Shown piece by piece: positions 47,199 to 56,032 of a stretch of 64,000 bases of DNA. This stretch comes from Kutzneria sp. CA-103260 (GTDB taxonomy: Bacteria > Actinomycetota > Actinomycetes > Mycobacteriales > Pseudonocardiaceae). Under the pieces are notes generated by a model that saw nothing but the letters and a program-made list of their open reading frames with translations, searched no databases and had not been told where the DNA came from. Each line of letters begins with the position of its first letter. The stretch's first letter is position 1. Position numbers and translations under genes: made by a program. The stretch spans positions 7,068,001 through 7,132,000 of the forward strand of contig NZ_CP073318.1 in assembly GCF_018263855.1 (NCBI RefSeq). The letters run 5' to 3'.

Positions 47199-49232
47199 GT
47201 GCCGGAACTGCCCTCAGTCGAAGACCTGCTCGCCGAAGCCGTGGAAGCCCTCGGTGGCAAGCAGCGGCCCGGGCAGGTGGAGATGGCGCTGGCGGTGGAG
47301 CGGGCCATCCGGACCGGGGAGCACCTGGCCGTGCAGGCCGGCACTGGCACTGGGAAGTCGCTGGGCTACCTCGTGCCCGCGGTGCGGCACGCGGTCGCCG
47401 AGGACGCCACGGTGGTCGTGTCCACCGCAACGATCGCGTTGCAACGGCAGCTGGTGGACCGGGACCTGCCGCGGCTGGCGCAGGCGCTGAAGAAGACGCT
47501 GGGCCGTGAGCCCACGTTCGCCATCCTCAAGGGCCGCCGCAACTACCTGTGTATGCACAGGGTGCATTCCGGCGCGCCGGACGAGCCCGAGGACGAGGGC
47601 CTGTTCGACCCGTTCGCGATCTCCCGGCTGGGGCGGGACGTGAAGCGGCTGCACGAGTGGTCGTCGGACACCGAGACCGGCGACCGGGACGAGTTGGTGC
47701 CCGGGGTCAGCGACCAGGCGTGGCGGCAGCTTTCGGTCAGCGCCAAGGAATGCCTGGGCGTGTCCAAGTGCCCGATCGGCGTCGACTGCTTCGCCGAGCG
47801 GGCCCGGGCCGAGGCCGGCCGGGCCGATGTGGTCGTCACCAACCACGCGCTGCTGGCCATCGACGCCCTCGAGGGCTACAAGGTGTTGCCCGAGCACGAT
47901 CTGGTGATCGTGGACGAGGCGCACGACCTGGTGGACCGGGTGACCTCGGTCGCCACCGCCGAGCTTTCCACCGCCTCGCTGGCGATCGCCGTGCGGCGGT
48001 GCGGGCGGCAGATCGAGGAGGACGTCGCCGACCAGCTGTCCGAGGCTGGCGAGGGCCTGGAGATCGTGCTGTCGGAGATGCCCGTCGGTCGCCTGGACTC
48101 GATGCCCCGGGCGCTGTCCGGCGCCCTGGCCGCCGTGCGGGACTCCGCGCACCGCTGCATCACCGCGCTCGGTCCGGAACGCAAGGAGGATCCCGAGGGC
48201 GCCGTCGGCCGCAAGCTCGCGCTCGCGCTGCTCGACGAGGTCCACGACACCTCCGTGCGGCTGCTGGAGGCGTTCGACGAGGACGAGGCCCACCGGCGGG
48301 ACGTCGTGTGGCTGGCCGGCGACTTCCGTGACGACAGCAAGCCGCCCACCGTGAAGGTCGCGCCGCTGGGAGTCGGCGGGCTGCTGCGGGAACGGCTTTT
48401 CGCGCCTCGGACCACCGTCCTCACTTCGGCCACGCTCACCCTCGGCGGCACCTTCGACGCCCTCGCCCGGCAGTGGGGTCTGCCCGCCTCCAGCCAGGTT
48501 CCGGTGGTCGACGCCACCGCCACCGAGAAGGAGGCTCCGTCCGACCTGAGCGTGCCTCGGTGGAGCGGCATGGACGTGGGCTCCCCGTTCGAGCATGGGC
48601 GCAGCGGAATCCTCTACCTGGCCCGGCATCTGCCCACCCCCGGCCGGGACGGCCTGCCGCCCGCCTACCTCGACGAGCTCGTCGACCTCGTCAACGCCGC
48701 CGGCGGCCGGACGCTCGGGCTGTTCTCCTCCATGCGGGCCGCCAAGCAGGCCACCGAGGCCATCCGCTCGCGGATCGAGTACCCCGTGCTGTGCCAGGGC
48801 GAGGACTCCACCGCCCAGCTCGTCAAGAAGTTCGCCGAGGACGTGCGCTGCTGCCTGTTCGGCACCCTGTCCCTGTGGCAGGGCGTCGACGTCCCCGGCG
48901 ACTCCCTGCAACTCGTCGTCGTGGACCGGATTCCCTTCCCCCGACCCGACGACCCCCTCGCCTCCGCCCGGCAGCGAGCCGTGGAAGCCCGTGGCGGCAA
49001 CGGTTTCCTCACCGTCGCCGCCACCCACGCCGCCCTCCTGCTCGCTCAGGGCGCCGGCCGCCTGCTGCGTTCCACCAACGACAAGGGCGTCGTGGCCATC
49101 CTCGACCCCCGCCTGGCCACCGCCCGCTACGGCGGCTTCCTGCGCGCCTCCCTGCCCCCGTTCTGGACCACCCACGACCCGGAGGTCGTCCGCGCCGCCC
49201 TCAAACGCCTGGACGCCGCCGCGTCGGCCTAG
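47199..49232 (+). CDS. dinG: DinG-like Fe-S superfamily 2 DNA helicase
   Basis: 677 aa, GTG start. Walker A VQAGTGTGKSLGYL, DEAH box VDEAHDLVDR, four Fe-S cysteines in RRNYLCMHR and ECLGVSKCPIGVDCF, and C-terminal motifs GTLSLWQGVDVPGD and QGAGRLLRS. An XPD-family 5'-3' helicase acting on R-loops and damaged DNA. In mycobacteria dinG (Rv1329c) is next to pncB; here about 5 kb separates them. End overlaps the convergent OsmC gene by four bases. Confidence 0.95.
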   Translation: MPELPSVEDLLAEAVEALGGKQRPGQVEMALAVERAIRTGEHLAVQAGTGTGKSLGYLVPAVRHAVAEDATVVVSTATIALQRQLVDRDLPRLAQALKKTLGREPTFAILKGRRNYLCMHRVHSGAPDEPEDEGLFDPFAISRLGRDVKRLHEWSSDTETGDRDELVPGVSDQAWRQLSVSAKECLGVSKCPIGVDCFAERARAEAGRADVVVTNHALLAIDALEGYKVLPEHDLVIVDEAHDLVDRVTSVATAELSTASLAIAVRRCGRQIEEDVADQLSEAGEGLEIVLSEMPVGRLDSMPRALSGALAAVRDSAHRCITALGPERKEDPEGAVGRKLALALLDEVHDTSVRLLEAFDEDEAHRRDVVWLAGDFRDDSKPPTVKVAPLGVGGLLRERLFAPRTTVLTSATLTLGGTFDALARQWGLPASSQVPVVDATATEKEAPSDLSVPRWSGMDVGSPFEHGRSGILYLARHLPTPGRDGLPPAYLDELVDLVNAAGGRTLGLFSSMRAAKQATEAIRSRIEYPVLCQGEDSTAQLVKKFAEDVRCCLFGTLSLWQGVDVPGDSLQLVVVDRIPFPRPDDPLASARQRAVEARGGNGFLTVAATHAALLLAQGAGRLLRSTNDKGVVAILDPRLATARYGGFLRASLPPFWTTHDPEVVRAALKRLDAAASA

Positions 49233-49585
49233 CCGTTCAGCCGGACGGTCACCGGGGCGCCGTGCTCGACGGTGCGGCTGACCTTGCACTCGCGGGCCAC
49301 GGCCCGGGGAACGATGGTGGCCAGCGGCTCGTCGGCGGGGAGGTCGAACGCGATGTCGACGCTACGGAGCTCGTGCGCGGCCTGCTCCCCGGAGGCGGTG
49401 ACCGTGAAGGAATCGCCGCCACGGCGGGTGATGAGCTGCTCGGCGGTCATGGCGGCGCAGGCAGCGAGGGCGGCTTCCAGCAGTTGGACCGCGGAGAAGC
49501 CGTCGCCGCCGATCTCGACGGTGGCACCGTCCGCGGTGGTGGCGACGAACCGGCCCTCGCCGATCCGCTGCACCGTGACGCTCAC
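49229..49585 (-). CDS. OsmC family peroxiredoxin-like protein
   Basis: 118 aa, GTG overlapping the upstream stop (GTGA). IGGDGFSAVQLLEAALAACAAM contains the first Cys of the OsmC/Ohr pair, and VARECKVSRTVEHGAPVTVRL the second. Thiol peroxidases of this fold act on organic hydroperoxides. Last gene of the serB-PTH2-osmC operon. Confidence 0.87.
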   Translation of the reverse strand: MSVTVQRIGEGRFVATTADGATVEIGGDGFSAVQLLEAALAACAAMTAEQLITRRGGDSFTVTASGEQAAHELRSVDIAFDLPADEPLATIVPRAVARECKVSRTVEHGAPVTVRLNG

Positions 49586-50340
49586 GATGCCCGCTGGGCG
49601 ACGACGGTGACGGTGCCGGGGGCGACCTCGGTAAACCCGGCGTCTCGCACGGCGACGACGCCACGGGACTGCCAGGCCCCGGCAGGATCGTCGCCGGGGA
49701 CGAGAAGCTTCCAGTCGGCGGGCTCGGGAGTCCTTACCGCGCAGGGGAATCCGGCGGCCTGCCAGGCGGCCAGCTCGTCTGCCGGCAGTAGCGCGGCGAG
49801 CAGCATGGTGGCGTGGCCGACCTGGGCGGCGGCCTTGCCGGCGGTCATCGGCACGTCCGGATTGATCCACAGCACCGGCGCCCCAGCCGGGGCGGCACCA
49901 GGCTGGTCGAACGGCAGTTCGCTGCCGGTGATCTGGAGCCGGCGCACCTCGTGCGGCGTCTCGGCGACCTTCCACGGCAGCAGCGCCCGGGCCTCCGCGT
50001 CGCCGACCCGCACGGTCACGCCCGGCAGCGCCTGCACGGCCTCCCAGTGCGCGCCACGGGCCCGCCGGGAGACCTTGCGGATCCGGCCGTCGATCCACGC
50101 GGTGACCTCGCCGTGCCACTCCCCCGCGGGGTCAGCGGCCCGTGGGTCCAGGCAGACGGCGATCGCCGCCGCGGCGGCAGCCTCCAGCAGCGGCGTCCGG
50201 GCCGGTGGCGTGGCCTTCTCGATGCGCAGCACTATCGGCATGGCCCGGACCTCGGCCGGGTCCTCGTCGGAGGTGTCCTGCGGCGCGGGGCGGCGCAGCC
50301 ACCAGGCGTAGCGGTCGGCAAGCGGTTGAAGCACGTTCAC
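49582..50340 (-). CDS. PTH2 family aminoacyl-tRNA hydrolase domain protein
   Basis: 252 aa, GTG start. The C-terminal 120 residues are a PTH2 (archaeal/eukaryal-type peptidyl-tRNA hydrolase) domain: WINPDVPMTAGKAAAQVGHATMLL, then FPCAVRTPEP and GVVAVRDAGFTEVAPGTVTVV. The N-terminal half is an extra domain (VLRIEKATPPARTPLLEAAAAAAIA) seen in actinobacterial members. It would recycle peptidyl-tRNA beside the standard Pth. Four-base overlaps with serB and osmC. Confidence 0.87.
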   Translation of the reverse strand: MNVLQPLADRYAWWLRRPAPQDTSDEDPAEVRAMPIVLRIEKATPPARTPLLEAAAAAAIAVCLDPRAADPAGEWHGEVTAWIDGRIRKVSRRARGAHWEAVQALPGVTVRVGDAEARALLPWKVAETPHEVRRLQITGSELPFDQPGAAPAGAPVLWINPDVPMTAGKAAAQVGHATMLLAALLPADELAAWQAAGFPCAVRTPEPADWKLLVPGDDPAGAWQSRGVVAVRDAGFTEVAPGTVTVVAQRAS

Positions 50341-51563
50341 AGTCGCAAGGGTTCCAGACCGTCGGCGGCGTCCGCTGCCTCGACCTCGGCACGGGTGACG
50401 CCGAGCACGAACAGCACGGCGTCCAGGAAGGGGTGCGACAGGGCGGCGTCGGCGACCTCACGCAGCGCGGGCTTGGCGTTGAAGGCCACGCCCATGCCGG
50501 CGGCGGAGAGCATGTCGATGTCGTTGGCCCCGTCGCCGACGGCGACGCACTGGGCCAGCGGGATGTGGAAGGAGTCGGCGAACTCGCGCAGCGCCTCGGC
50601 CTTGCCGGCCCGGTCGACGACCCGGCCGGTGGTGCGCCCGGTCAGCCGCCCGTCGACGACCTCCAGCTCGTTGGCCATGCAGAAGTCCAGCCCCAGCTCG
50701 TCGGCGAGGCCCTGGATGACCCGGGTGAAGCCGCCGGAGACCACGCCGCAGCGGAAGCCGAGGCGCTTGAGCGTACGAATGGTGGTGCGAGCGCCGGGGG
50801 TCAGCTCCAGCTCGCCGGCGACCTCGTCGAGCACTTCGGCGGGCAGCCCGGCCAGCAGCGCGACCCGCCGCTCCAGGGACTGGGCGAAGTCCAGCTCGCC
50901 GCGCATGGCGGCCTCGGTGATCTGCCGGACCTGGTCCTCGCAGCCGGCGCGGGCGGCCAGCATCTCGATGACCTCGCCCTGCACGAGCGTGGAGTCCACG
51001 TCGAACACGACCAGCCGCTTGGCCCGCCGGGTCAGCCCGGCCCGCTCCACCGCCACGTCCAGGTTGACCCGCGAGGACACCTCGGCGACGGCGCTGCGCA
51101 GCAGGGCGTCCTGCTCCGCGGTGTCGTCCGGCACGGAGACCCGCAGCTCAAGGCCGGTCACGGGGTAGTCGGCGACGCGGTGGATGGCGTCGATGTTCAC
51201 GCCGAGCGCGGCCAGCTTGCGGGCCACCTCGGTGAACGCCCGGGCGGTGACCGGCCGGCCGAGCACCACGAGCACGTGGCTGGAGCCGTGCTGGGAGGAG
51301 CTGCGCGGGTCGGCCCCGATCTCCACGTCCACGTTCATCGCGACGCTGGCCATGGCCTGCTCAACTGTCTCCTGCAGGCCCTCCGGGTCGCGCTCGTCCT
51401 TGACCAGCACGCCGAGCACCAGCTTGCCCCGGATGACCACCTGCTCCACGTCGAGCACTTCGACGCCGTGCCGGGTCAGCACCGCGAACAGCACCGACGA
51501 CACGCCGGGCTTGTCCGGTCCGGTGACGGTGATCAGGACCGTGCTGGCTTGGGGGCTAATCAC
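50337..51563 (-). CDS. serB: Phosphoserine phosphatase SerB with ACT domains
   Basis: 408 aa from GTG 51563. Two N-terminal ACT domains (LITVTGPDKPGVSSVLFAVL and VVLGRPVTARAFTEVARKL) precede a HAD phosphatase: nucleophile VFDVDSTLVQGEVIE, GVVSGGFTRVIQGLA, AVGDGANDIDMLSAAGMGVAF. Last step of serine synthesis; ACT domains give serine feedback. Same layout and ctaD neighbour as M. tuberculosis serB2 (Rv3042c). Confidence 0.95.
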   Translation of the reverse strand: MISPQASTVLITVTGPDKPGVSSVLFAVLTRHGVEVLDVEQVVIRGKLVLGVLVKDERDPEGLQETVEQAMASVAMNVDVEIGADPRSSSQHGSSHVLVVLGRPVTARAFTEVARKLAALGVNIDAIHRVADYPVTGLELRVSVPDDTAEQDALLRSAVAEVSSRVNLDVAVERAGLTRRAKRLVVFDVDSTLVQGEVIEMLAARAGCEDQVRQITEAAMRGELDFAQSLERRVALLAGLPAEVLDEVAGELELTPGARTTIRTLKRLGFRCGVVSGGFTRVIQGLADELGLDFCMANELEVVDGRLTGRTTGRVVDRAGKAEALREFADSFHIPLAQCVAVGDGANDIDMLSAAGMGVAFNAKPALREVADAALSHPFLDAVLFVLGVTRAEVEAADAADGLEPLRL

Positions 51564-51584
51564 CCGCCCAGTTTGCCGGAAAAG

Positions 51585-51626
51585 CAAGCGGGCCCCGGTG
51601 TGTCAGTGATCACCGGGGCCCGCTTG
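51585..51626 (-). terminator. ctaD terminator hairpin
   Basis: Perfect 16-bp arms (51585-51600 and 51611-51626, CAAGCGGGCCCCGGTG arm) with a ten-base loop, 21 bases past the ctaD stop. Confidence 0.75.
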
Positions 51627-51646
51627 GTCAGATGTTCAGTTGACGG

Positions 51647-53389
51647 TCACTTCTCCGTCGGGTCGTCGCTACCCGTGACGGCCGCGGTGAGCGCCTCGGA
51701 CGGCGCCGGCTTGTGGCCGACCTCGGCCTCCAGGCGCAGCCGCTCCACCATGTGCGGGTAGTGCAGCTCGAAGGCCGGCCGCTCGGAGCGGATCCGGGGC
51801 AGCGAAGTGAAGTTGTGCCGCGGCGGCGGGCAGGAGGTCGCCCACTCCAGCGAGTTGCAGTAGCCCCACGGGTCGTCCACCTCGACGACCTCGCCGTAAC
51901 GGTAGCTGCGGAACACGTTCCAGATGAACGGCAGCGTGGACGCGCCCAGGATGTACGCGCCGATGGTGGAGATCGTGTTCAGCGTGGTGAAGCCGTCGCT
52001 GGCCAGGTAGTCGGCGTACCGGCGGGGCATGCCCTCCGCGCCCAGCCAGTGCTGCACCAGGAAGGTGGTGTGGAAGCCGATGAACGTGGTCCAGAAGTGC
52101 AGCTTGCCCAGGCCCTCGTCCATCATCCGGCCGGTGATCTTCGGGAACCAGAAGTAGATGCCCGCGTAGGTGGCGAACACGATGGTGCCGAACAGCACGT
52201 AGTGGAAGTGCGCCACCACGAAGTACGAGTCGGACACGTGGAAGTCGATGGCCGGCGCGGCCAGCAGCACGCCGGTCAGACCGCCGAACAGGAAGGTGAT
52301 CAGGAAGCCGACGCTGAACAGCATCGGCGTCTCAAAGGTCAGCTGCCCCTTCCACATGGTGCCGATCCAGTTGAAGAACTTCACCCCGGTCGGAACCGCG
52401 ATCAGGAAGGTCATGAACGAGAAGAACGGCAGCAGCACGGCGCCGGTGGCGTACATGTGGTGCGCCCACACCGTCACCGACAGGGCCGCGATGCCCAGCG
52501 TGGCGTAGATCAGGCCCTTGTAGCCGAACAGCGGCTTGCGGCTGAACACCGGGAAGATCTCGGACACGATGCCGAAGAACGGCAGCGCGACGATGTAGAC
52601 CTCGGGATGGCCGAAGAACCAGAACAGGTGCTGCCAGAGGATGACGCCGCCGTTCTGGGGATCGAACACGTGCGCGCCCAGATGCCGGTCGGCCAGCAGG
52701 CCGAACAGGGCCGCGGTCAGGATCGGGAAGGCCAGCAGCACGAGGATCGAGGTGACCAGGATGTTCCAGGTGAAGATCGGCATCCGGAACATGGTCATGC
52801 CGGGGGCGCGCAGGCAGACCACCGTGGTGATCATGTTGACGCCGCCGAGGATGGTGCCCAGGCCGGACAGGATCAGGCCGACGATCCACAGGTCCGCGCC
52901 GACGCCGGGGGAGTGCACCATGTCGGACAGCGGGGTGTAGGCGAACCAGCCGAAGTCGGCCGCGCCGCCCGGGGTCAGGAAGCCGGCGACCACGATCGTG
53001 CCGCCGAACAGGTAGGCCCAGTAGGCGAACGCGTTGAGCCGCGGGAAGGCCACGTCCGGCGAGCCGATCTGCAGCGGCAGCACGAAGTTGGCGAAGCCGA
53101 ACACGATCGGGGTCGCGTACAGCAGCAGCATGATCGTGCCGTGCATCGTGAACAGCTGGTTGAACTGCTCCTGCGAGAGGAACTGCAGGCCCGGCTGGGC
53201 CAGCTCGGTGCGCATGAGCAGGGCCATCGCGCCGCCGACCATGAAGAAGGCGAACGACGTGACCAGGTACATGATCCCGATCTGCTTGTGGTCGGTCGTG
53301 TGGAACAACCGCAGCAGTGCGGATCCCTTGACCGTCGTTCGCGTCGGATAGGGACGCGTAGCGATCGGCTGCGGTGCTACGGCCGTCAC
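51647..53389 (-). CDS. ctaD: Cytochrome c oxidase subunit I
   Basis: 580 aa, 12 transmembrane helices. Haem and copper ligands: FTMHGTIMLLLYATPI (low-spin haem His), WFFGHPEVYIVALP (CuB His with the Tyr cross-link site), VTVWAHHMYATG (CuB His pair) and VVAHFHYVLFGT (both haem axial His). Terminal oxidase subunit of the aa3 supercomplex. Followed by its own terminator and then serB, as in Rv3043c-Rv3042c. Confidence 0.97.
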   Translation of the reverse strand: MTAVAPQPIATRPYPTRTTVKGSALLRLFHTTDHKQIGIMYLVTSFAFFMVGGAMALLMRTELAQPGLQFLSQEQFNQLFTMHGTIMLLLYATPIVFGFANFVLPLQIGSPDVAFPRLNAFAYWAYLFGGTIVVAGFLTPGGAADFGWFAYTPLSDMVHSPGVGADLWIVGLILSGLGTILGGVNMITTVVCLRAPGMTMFRMPIFTWNILVTSILVLLAFPILTAALFGLLADRHLGAHVFDPQNGGVILWQHLFWFFGHPEVYIVALPFFGIVSEIFPVFSRKPLFGYKGLIYATLGIAALSVTVWAHHMYATGAVLLPFFSFMTFLIAVPTGVKFFNWIGTMWKGQLTFETPMLFSVGFLITFLFGGLTGVLLAAPAIDFHVSDSYFVVAHFHYVLFGTIVFATYAGIYFWFPKITGRMMDEGLGKLHFWTTFIGFHTTFLVQHWLGAEGMPRRYADYLASDGFTTLNTISTIGAYILGASTLPFIWNVFRSYRYGEVVEVDDPWGYCNSLEWATSCPPPRHNFTSLPRIRSERPAFELHYPHMVERLRLEAEVGHKPAPSEALTAAVTGSDDPTEK

Positions 53390-53478
53390 GATGCCCTCCA
53401 GCCAGTGTCATCTCGGGAAACCAGTTGGATGGTAGACCGGCGAGATCAGGTCAGCTCGCCTGGGCCGCGTTTTTGGCG

Positions 53479-53646
53479 CCGCCTTCGGCGTCGCGGCTCG
53501 GCCCCCGGGTAGCCGATGCCTCGCCCTTGCCGGATTTAGCCCGCCGCGTCCGGCTATCTGGTGGGGCGCGTCGGGTGGCGGCGGGCGAAATCCGCCAACC
53601 GGGCGAAGCATCGGCGGGGCCTCGCGCTCTCCTGGGCTGATGGGCC
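53479..53646 (+). repeat. Dispersed intergenic repeat, copy C (inverted partner of D)
   Basis: About 168 bases from GCCTTCGGCG to CTCGCGCTCTCCTGGGCTGA. Nearly the same sequence occurs in reverse complement at 54711-54878; shared landmarks include CCCCCGGGTAGCCGATGCCT, GGCGGGCGAAATCCGCCAAC and CGGCGGGGCCTCGC. Non-coding; lies between ctaD and the phosphotransferase. Confidence 0.85.
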
Positions 53647-53715
53647 TGTTGCCGTCAGATTGGCACTGACTAATTCGAGTGACCGTTATCACTGCCCGTG
53701 ACAGCATGTTCGGGC

Positions 53716-54543
53716 ATGGAACAGGCGATTCGGGCGGCGGTGGCCTACGCCGCGGCCCACGGAATCCGGTCGGCCGAGCCCGCCGTGCTCAAGGACGGCA
53801 GCAACGTGCTGGTGCACCTGCGACCGGCGCCGGTGGTGGCCCGGGTGGCCGGCACCACGGGCCTGGTCCGACACCCGGTCGCGAACTGGTTCGCCCGCGA
53901 GGTGTCCCTGGTGGACCACCTGCTCGGCCACGGTTCGCCGGTCGTCTCCCCCACGCCCGAACTGCCCCGCGGCCCGGTCGTGCACGACGGTCTGACCATG
54001 TCTTTCTGGACGTTCGTGCCGCACGACCCAGCCGTATCGATCAAGCCCGTCGACTTCGCGCTGTCGCTGGCCTCGTTGCACCGCGCGCTGGCCGACTACT
54101 CCGGCCCGCTGCCCACTTCCGGCCCGCTGGACGACATCCTGCTCGGACTGCCTTTGGTCGGGGAACATGCTCCGGTGCTGCGAGCCGAACACGAGCGGCT
54201 GTCGGCTCTGCTGCCCACCGGCGGGCAGGCCCTGCACGGCGACGCGCACCCCGGCAACGTGCTGGCGACGCCGGCCGGCCTCGTCTGGAACGACTTCGAG
54301 GACACCTGGCGCGGGCCGATCGAGTGGGACCTGGCCGTCCTGGCCCGCACCAGGCTGTTGGACGGAGAGGCGGCACTGGCCGCCTACCCCGATCCGTTCG
54401 ACGCCGACCTGGTCGAGCTGTGCCGGGAGATCCGCTGGCTGCAGGTGCAGGTCTGGATGCAGGCCAGCGTGCGCCGCAACCCGGCCCGCAAGATCGAAGT
54501 CGATGCCGAGTTGACAAGGTGGATCGCCCATCATCGCAGGTGA
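53716..54543 (+). CDS. Aminoglycoside phosphotransferase (APH) family protein
   Basis: 275 aa from ATG 53716 (GTG 53698 adds six residues). Kinase-like signs: VLKDGSNVLVHL, catalytic loop QALHGDAHPGNVLATP, and metal-binding NDFEDTWRGPIEWDLA. APH-fold proteins phosphorylate aminoglycosides, choline, homoserine or sugars; the substrate cannot be told here. It is flanked by inverted copies of a 168-bp repeat, so this gene could be part of an invertible or mobile unit. Confidence 0.87.
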   Translation: MEQAIRAAVAYAAAHGIRSAEPAVLKDGSNVLVHLRPAPVVARVAGTTGLVRHPVANWFAREVSLVDHLLGHGSPVVSPTPELPRGPVVHDGLTMSFWTFVPHDPAVSIKPVDFALSLASLHRALADYSGPLPTSGPLDDILLGLPLVGEHAPVLRAEHERLSALLPTGGQALHGDAHPGNVLATPAGLVWNDFEDTWRGPIEWDLAVLARTRLLDGEAALAAYPDPFDADLVELCREIRWLQVQVWMQASVRRNPARKIEVDAELTRWIAHHRR

Positions 54544-54549
54544 GAAGGC

Positions 54550-54625
54550 TGTGCTTATGCCGCGCGTTCCGCGCGGGGCGAGGCCGCTCGTGACCGGCCT
54601 CGCACTCTCTTGCGTCAGCGGCTGC
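54550..54625 (+). repeat. Dispersed intergenic repeat, copy B
   Basis: TATGCCGCGCGTTCCGCGCG through CCTCGCACTCTCTTGCGTCAG, a close match to copy A at 14164. It starts six bases after the phosphotransferase stop. Confidence 0.7.
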
Positions 54626-54710
54626 ATGTCATATCGGCATGGGAACTGGGCTGGCGGGCGGCTTCAGCGTGGTGTTGGACGGCGTCGGCGGAAGCCACCC
54701 GCCGATCAGC

Positions 54711-54878
54711 GGCCGTCAAGCCAAGAAAGTGCGAGGCCCCGCCGGTGCTTCGCCTGGTTGGCGGATTTCGCCCGCCGCCACCCGACGCACCCCACCACCC
54801 GGCCAATGCGGCGGGCGAAATCCGGCAAGGGCGAGGCATCGGCTACCCGGGGGCCGAGCCGCCCCGCCGAAGGCGGGG
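54711..54878 (-). repeat. Dispersed intergenic repeat, copy D (inverted partner of C)
   Basis: Reverse complement of copy C with scattered changes. Its end (GAAGGCGGGG, 54869-54878) supplies the ribosome-binding sequence just before the asparaginase ATG at 54881. Confidence 0.85.
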
Positions 54879-54880
54879 CA

Positions 54881-55906
54881 ATGACACAGCACGGCACATG
54901 TGGTACGCCAGTGCAGGTGACCGACTTCGTGACGGTGATCGCGCTCGGTGGAACCATCGCCATGGCCAGGCCGGCCGACGGCAGCACCGGGGCCGTGCCG
55001 GCGCTCGATGTGGACGAGCTGCTGGCCTCGGTGCCGGGGCTGGCCAAGGTCGACATCGAACTGCGGACGATCGCGTTCCGGTCGCTGCCGGGGGCCTCGG
55101 TCGGGTTCGACGACCTGACTGCGCTGGCCGAGCTGATCACGGCCGAGATCGACGCCGGGGCCCGGGGCGTGGTGGTCACGCAGGGCACCGACACGATCGA
55201 GGAGACGGCGTTCTTCCTCGACACGAGCGTGCTGGACGGCGCGCCGGTGGTGGTGACGGGCGCGATGCGCAACCCGTCGCTGGCCGGTGCGGACGGCCCG
55301 GCCAATCTGCTCGCCGCCGTGCAGGTGGCGGCCAGCGAGCAGGCCGACGGGCTGGGCTGCGTGGTGGTGTTCGCCGACGAGGTGCACGCCGCGAGGTACG
55401 TCACCAAGGCGCACAGCGCGAGCATCGCCGCCTTCGTGTCACCGAACACCGGCCCGATCGGCTACGTCGTCGAGGGCTCGCTGCGGCTGCTGAACCGGCC
55501 CGCCGACGTGCTCAAGGTGTACGTGCCGCAGGGCGCGCCGGAGCCGACGATCGGCCTGGTCACGGTGACGCTCGGCGACAACGGCACCCTGGTCAAGGCG
55601 ATCGGCGACGCCGTGGACGGCCTGGTGGTGGCGGCCTTCGGCGCCGGTCACGTGCCGACCGCCCTGGTCGAGCCGCTGACGTCGCTGGCTGAGCGCATGC
55701 CCGTGATCCTCGCGTCGCGAACCGGCGCCGGGCCCGTGCTGACCGAGACCTACGGCTTCCCAGGCTCGGAGCAGGACCTGCTGCGCCGGGGCCTGATCGG
55801 CGCCGGCTTCCTCAGCCCGGTCAAGGCCCGCATCCTGCTGCGCCAGCTGCTGGCCGCCCGCGCCGGCACGGACGACGTCAGGAAGGCCTTCACCGGCGAG
55901 GAGTGA
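54881..55906 (+). CDS. ansA: L-asparaginase (type I/II family)
   Basis: 341 aa from ATG 54881; GTG 54917 (VTDFVTVIALGG) is a plausible shorter start. First catalytic Thr in VIALGGTIAMARP, second in VVVTQGTDTIEETAFFLD, and KAHSASIAAF supplies the conserved Lys/Ser region. Hydrolyses asparagine to aspartate and ammonia; no signal peptide, so cytosolic. The ribosome site comes from the repeat copy D end. Confidence 0.92.
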   Translation: MTQHGTCGTPVQVTDFVTVIALGGTIAMARPADGSTGAVPALDVDELLASVPGLAKVDIELRTIAFRSLPGASVGFDDLTALAELITAEIDAGARGVVVTQGTDTIEETAFFLDTSVLDGAPVVVTGAMRNPSLAGADGPANLLAAVQVAASEQADGLGCVVVFADEVHAARYVTKAHSASIAAFVSPNTGPIGYVVEGSLRLLNRPADVLKVYVPQGAPEPTIGLVTVTLGDNGTLVKAIGDAVDGLVVAAFGAGHVPTALVEPLTSLAERMPVILASRTGAGPVLTETYGFPGSEQDLLRRGLIGAGFLSPVKARILLRQLLAARAGTDDVRKAFTGEE

Positions 55907-56032
55907 GCCGGCCCCGGCGGGGGTAGTCCGCTTCCCCGGGAATGGCGACCGCCCGAGTTGGGGTGGCCTCCGAACGGTGGCAGCCTGAGCCGTGGCCGCC
56001 GCCGGGCGGAGGTGGAGCGCGAGGAGAAGCAG

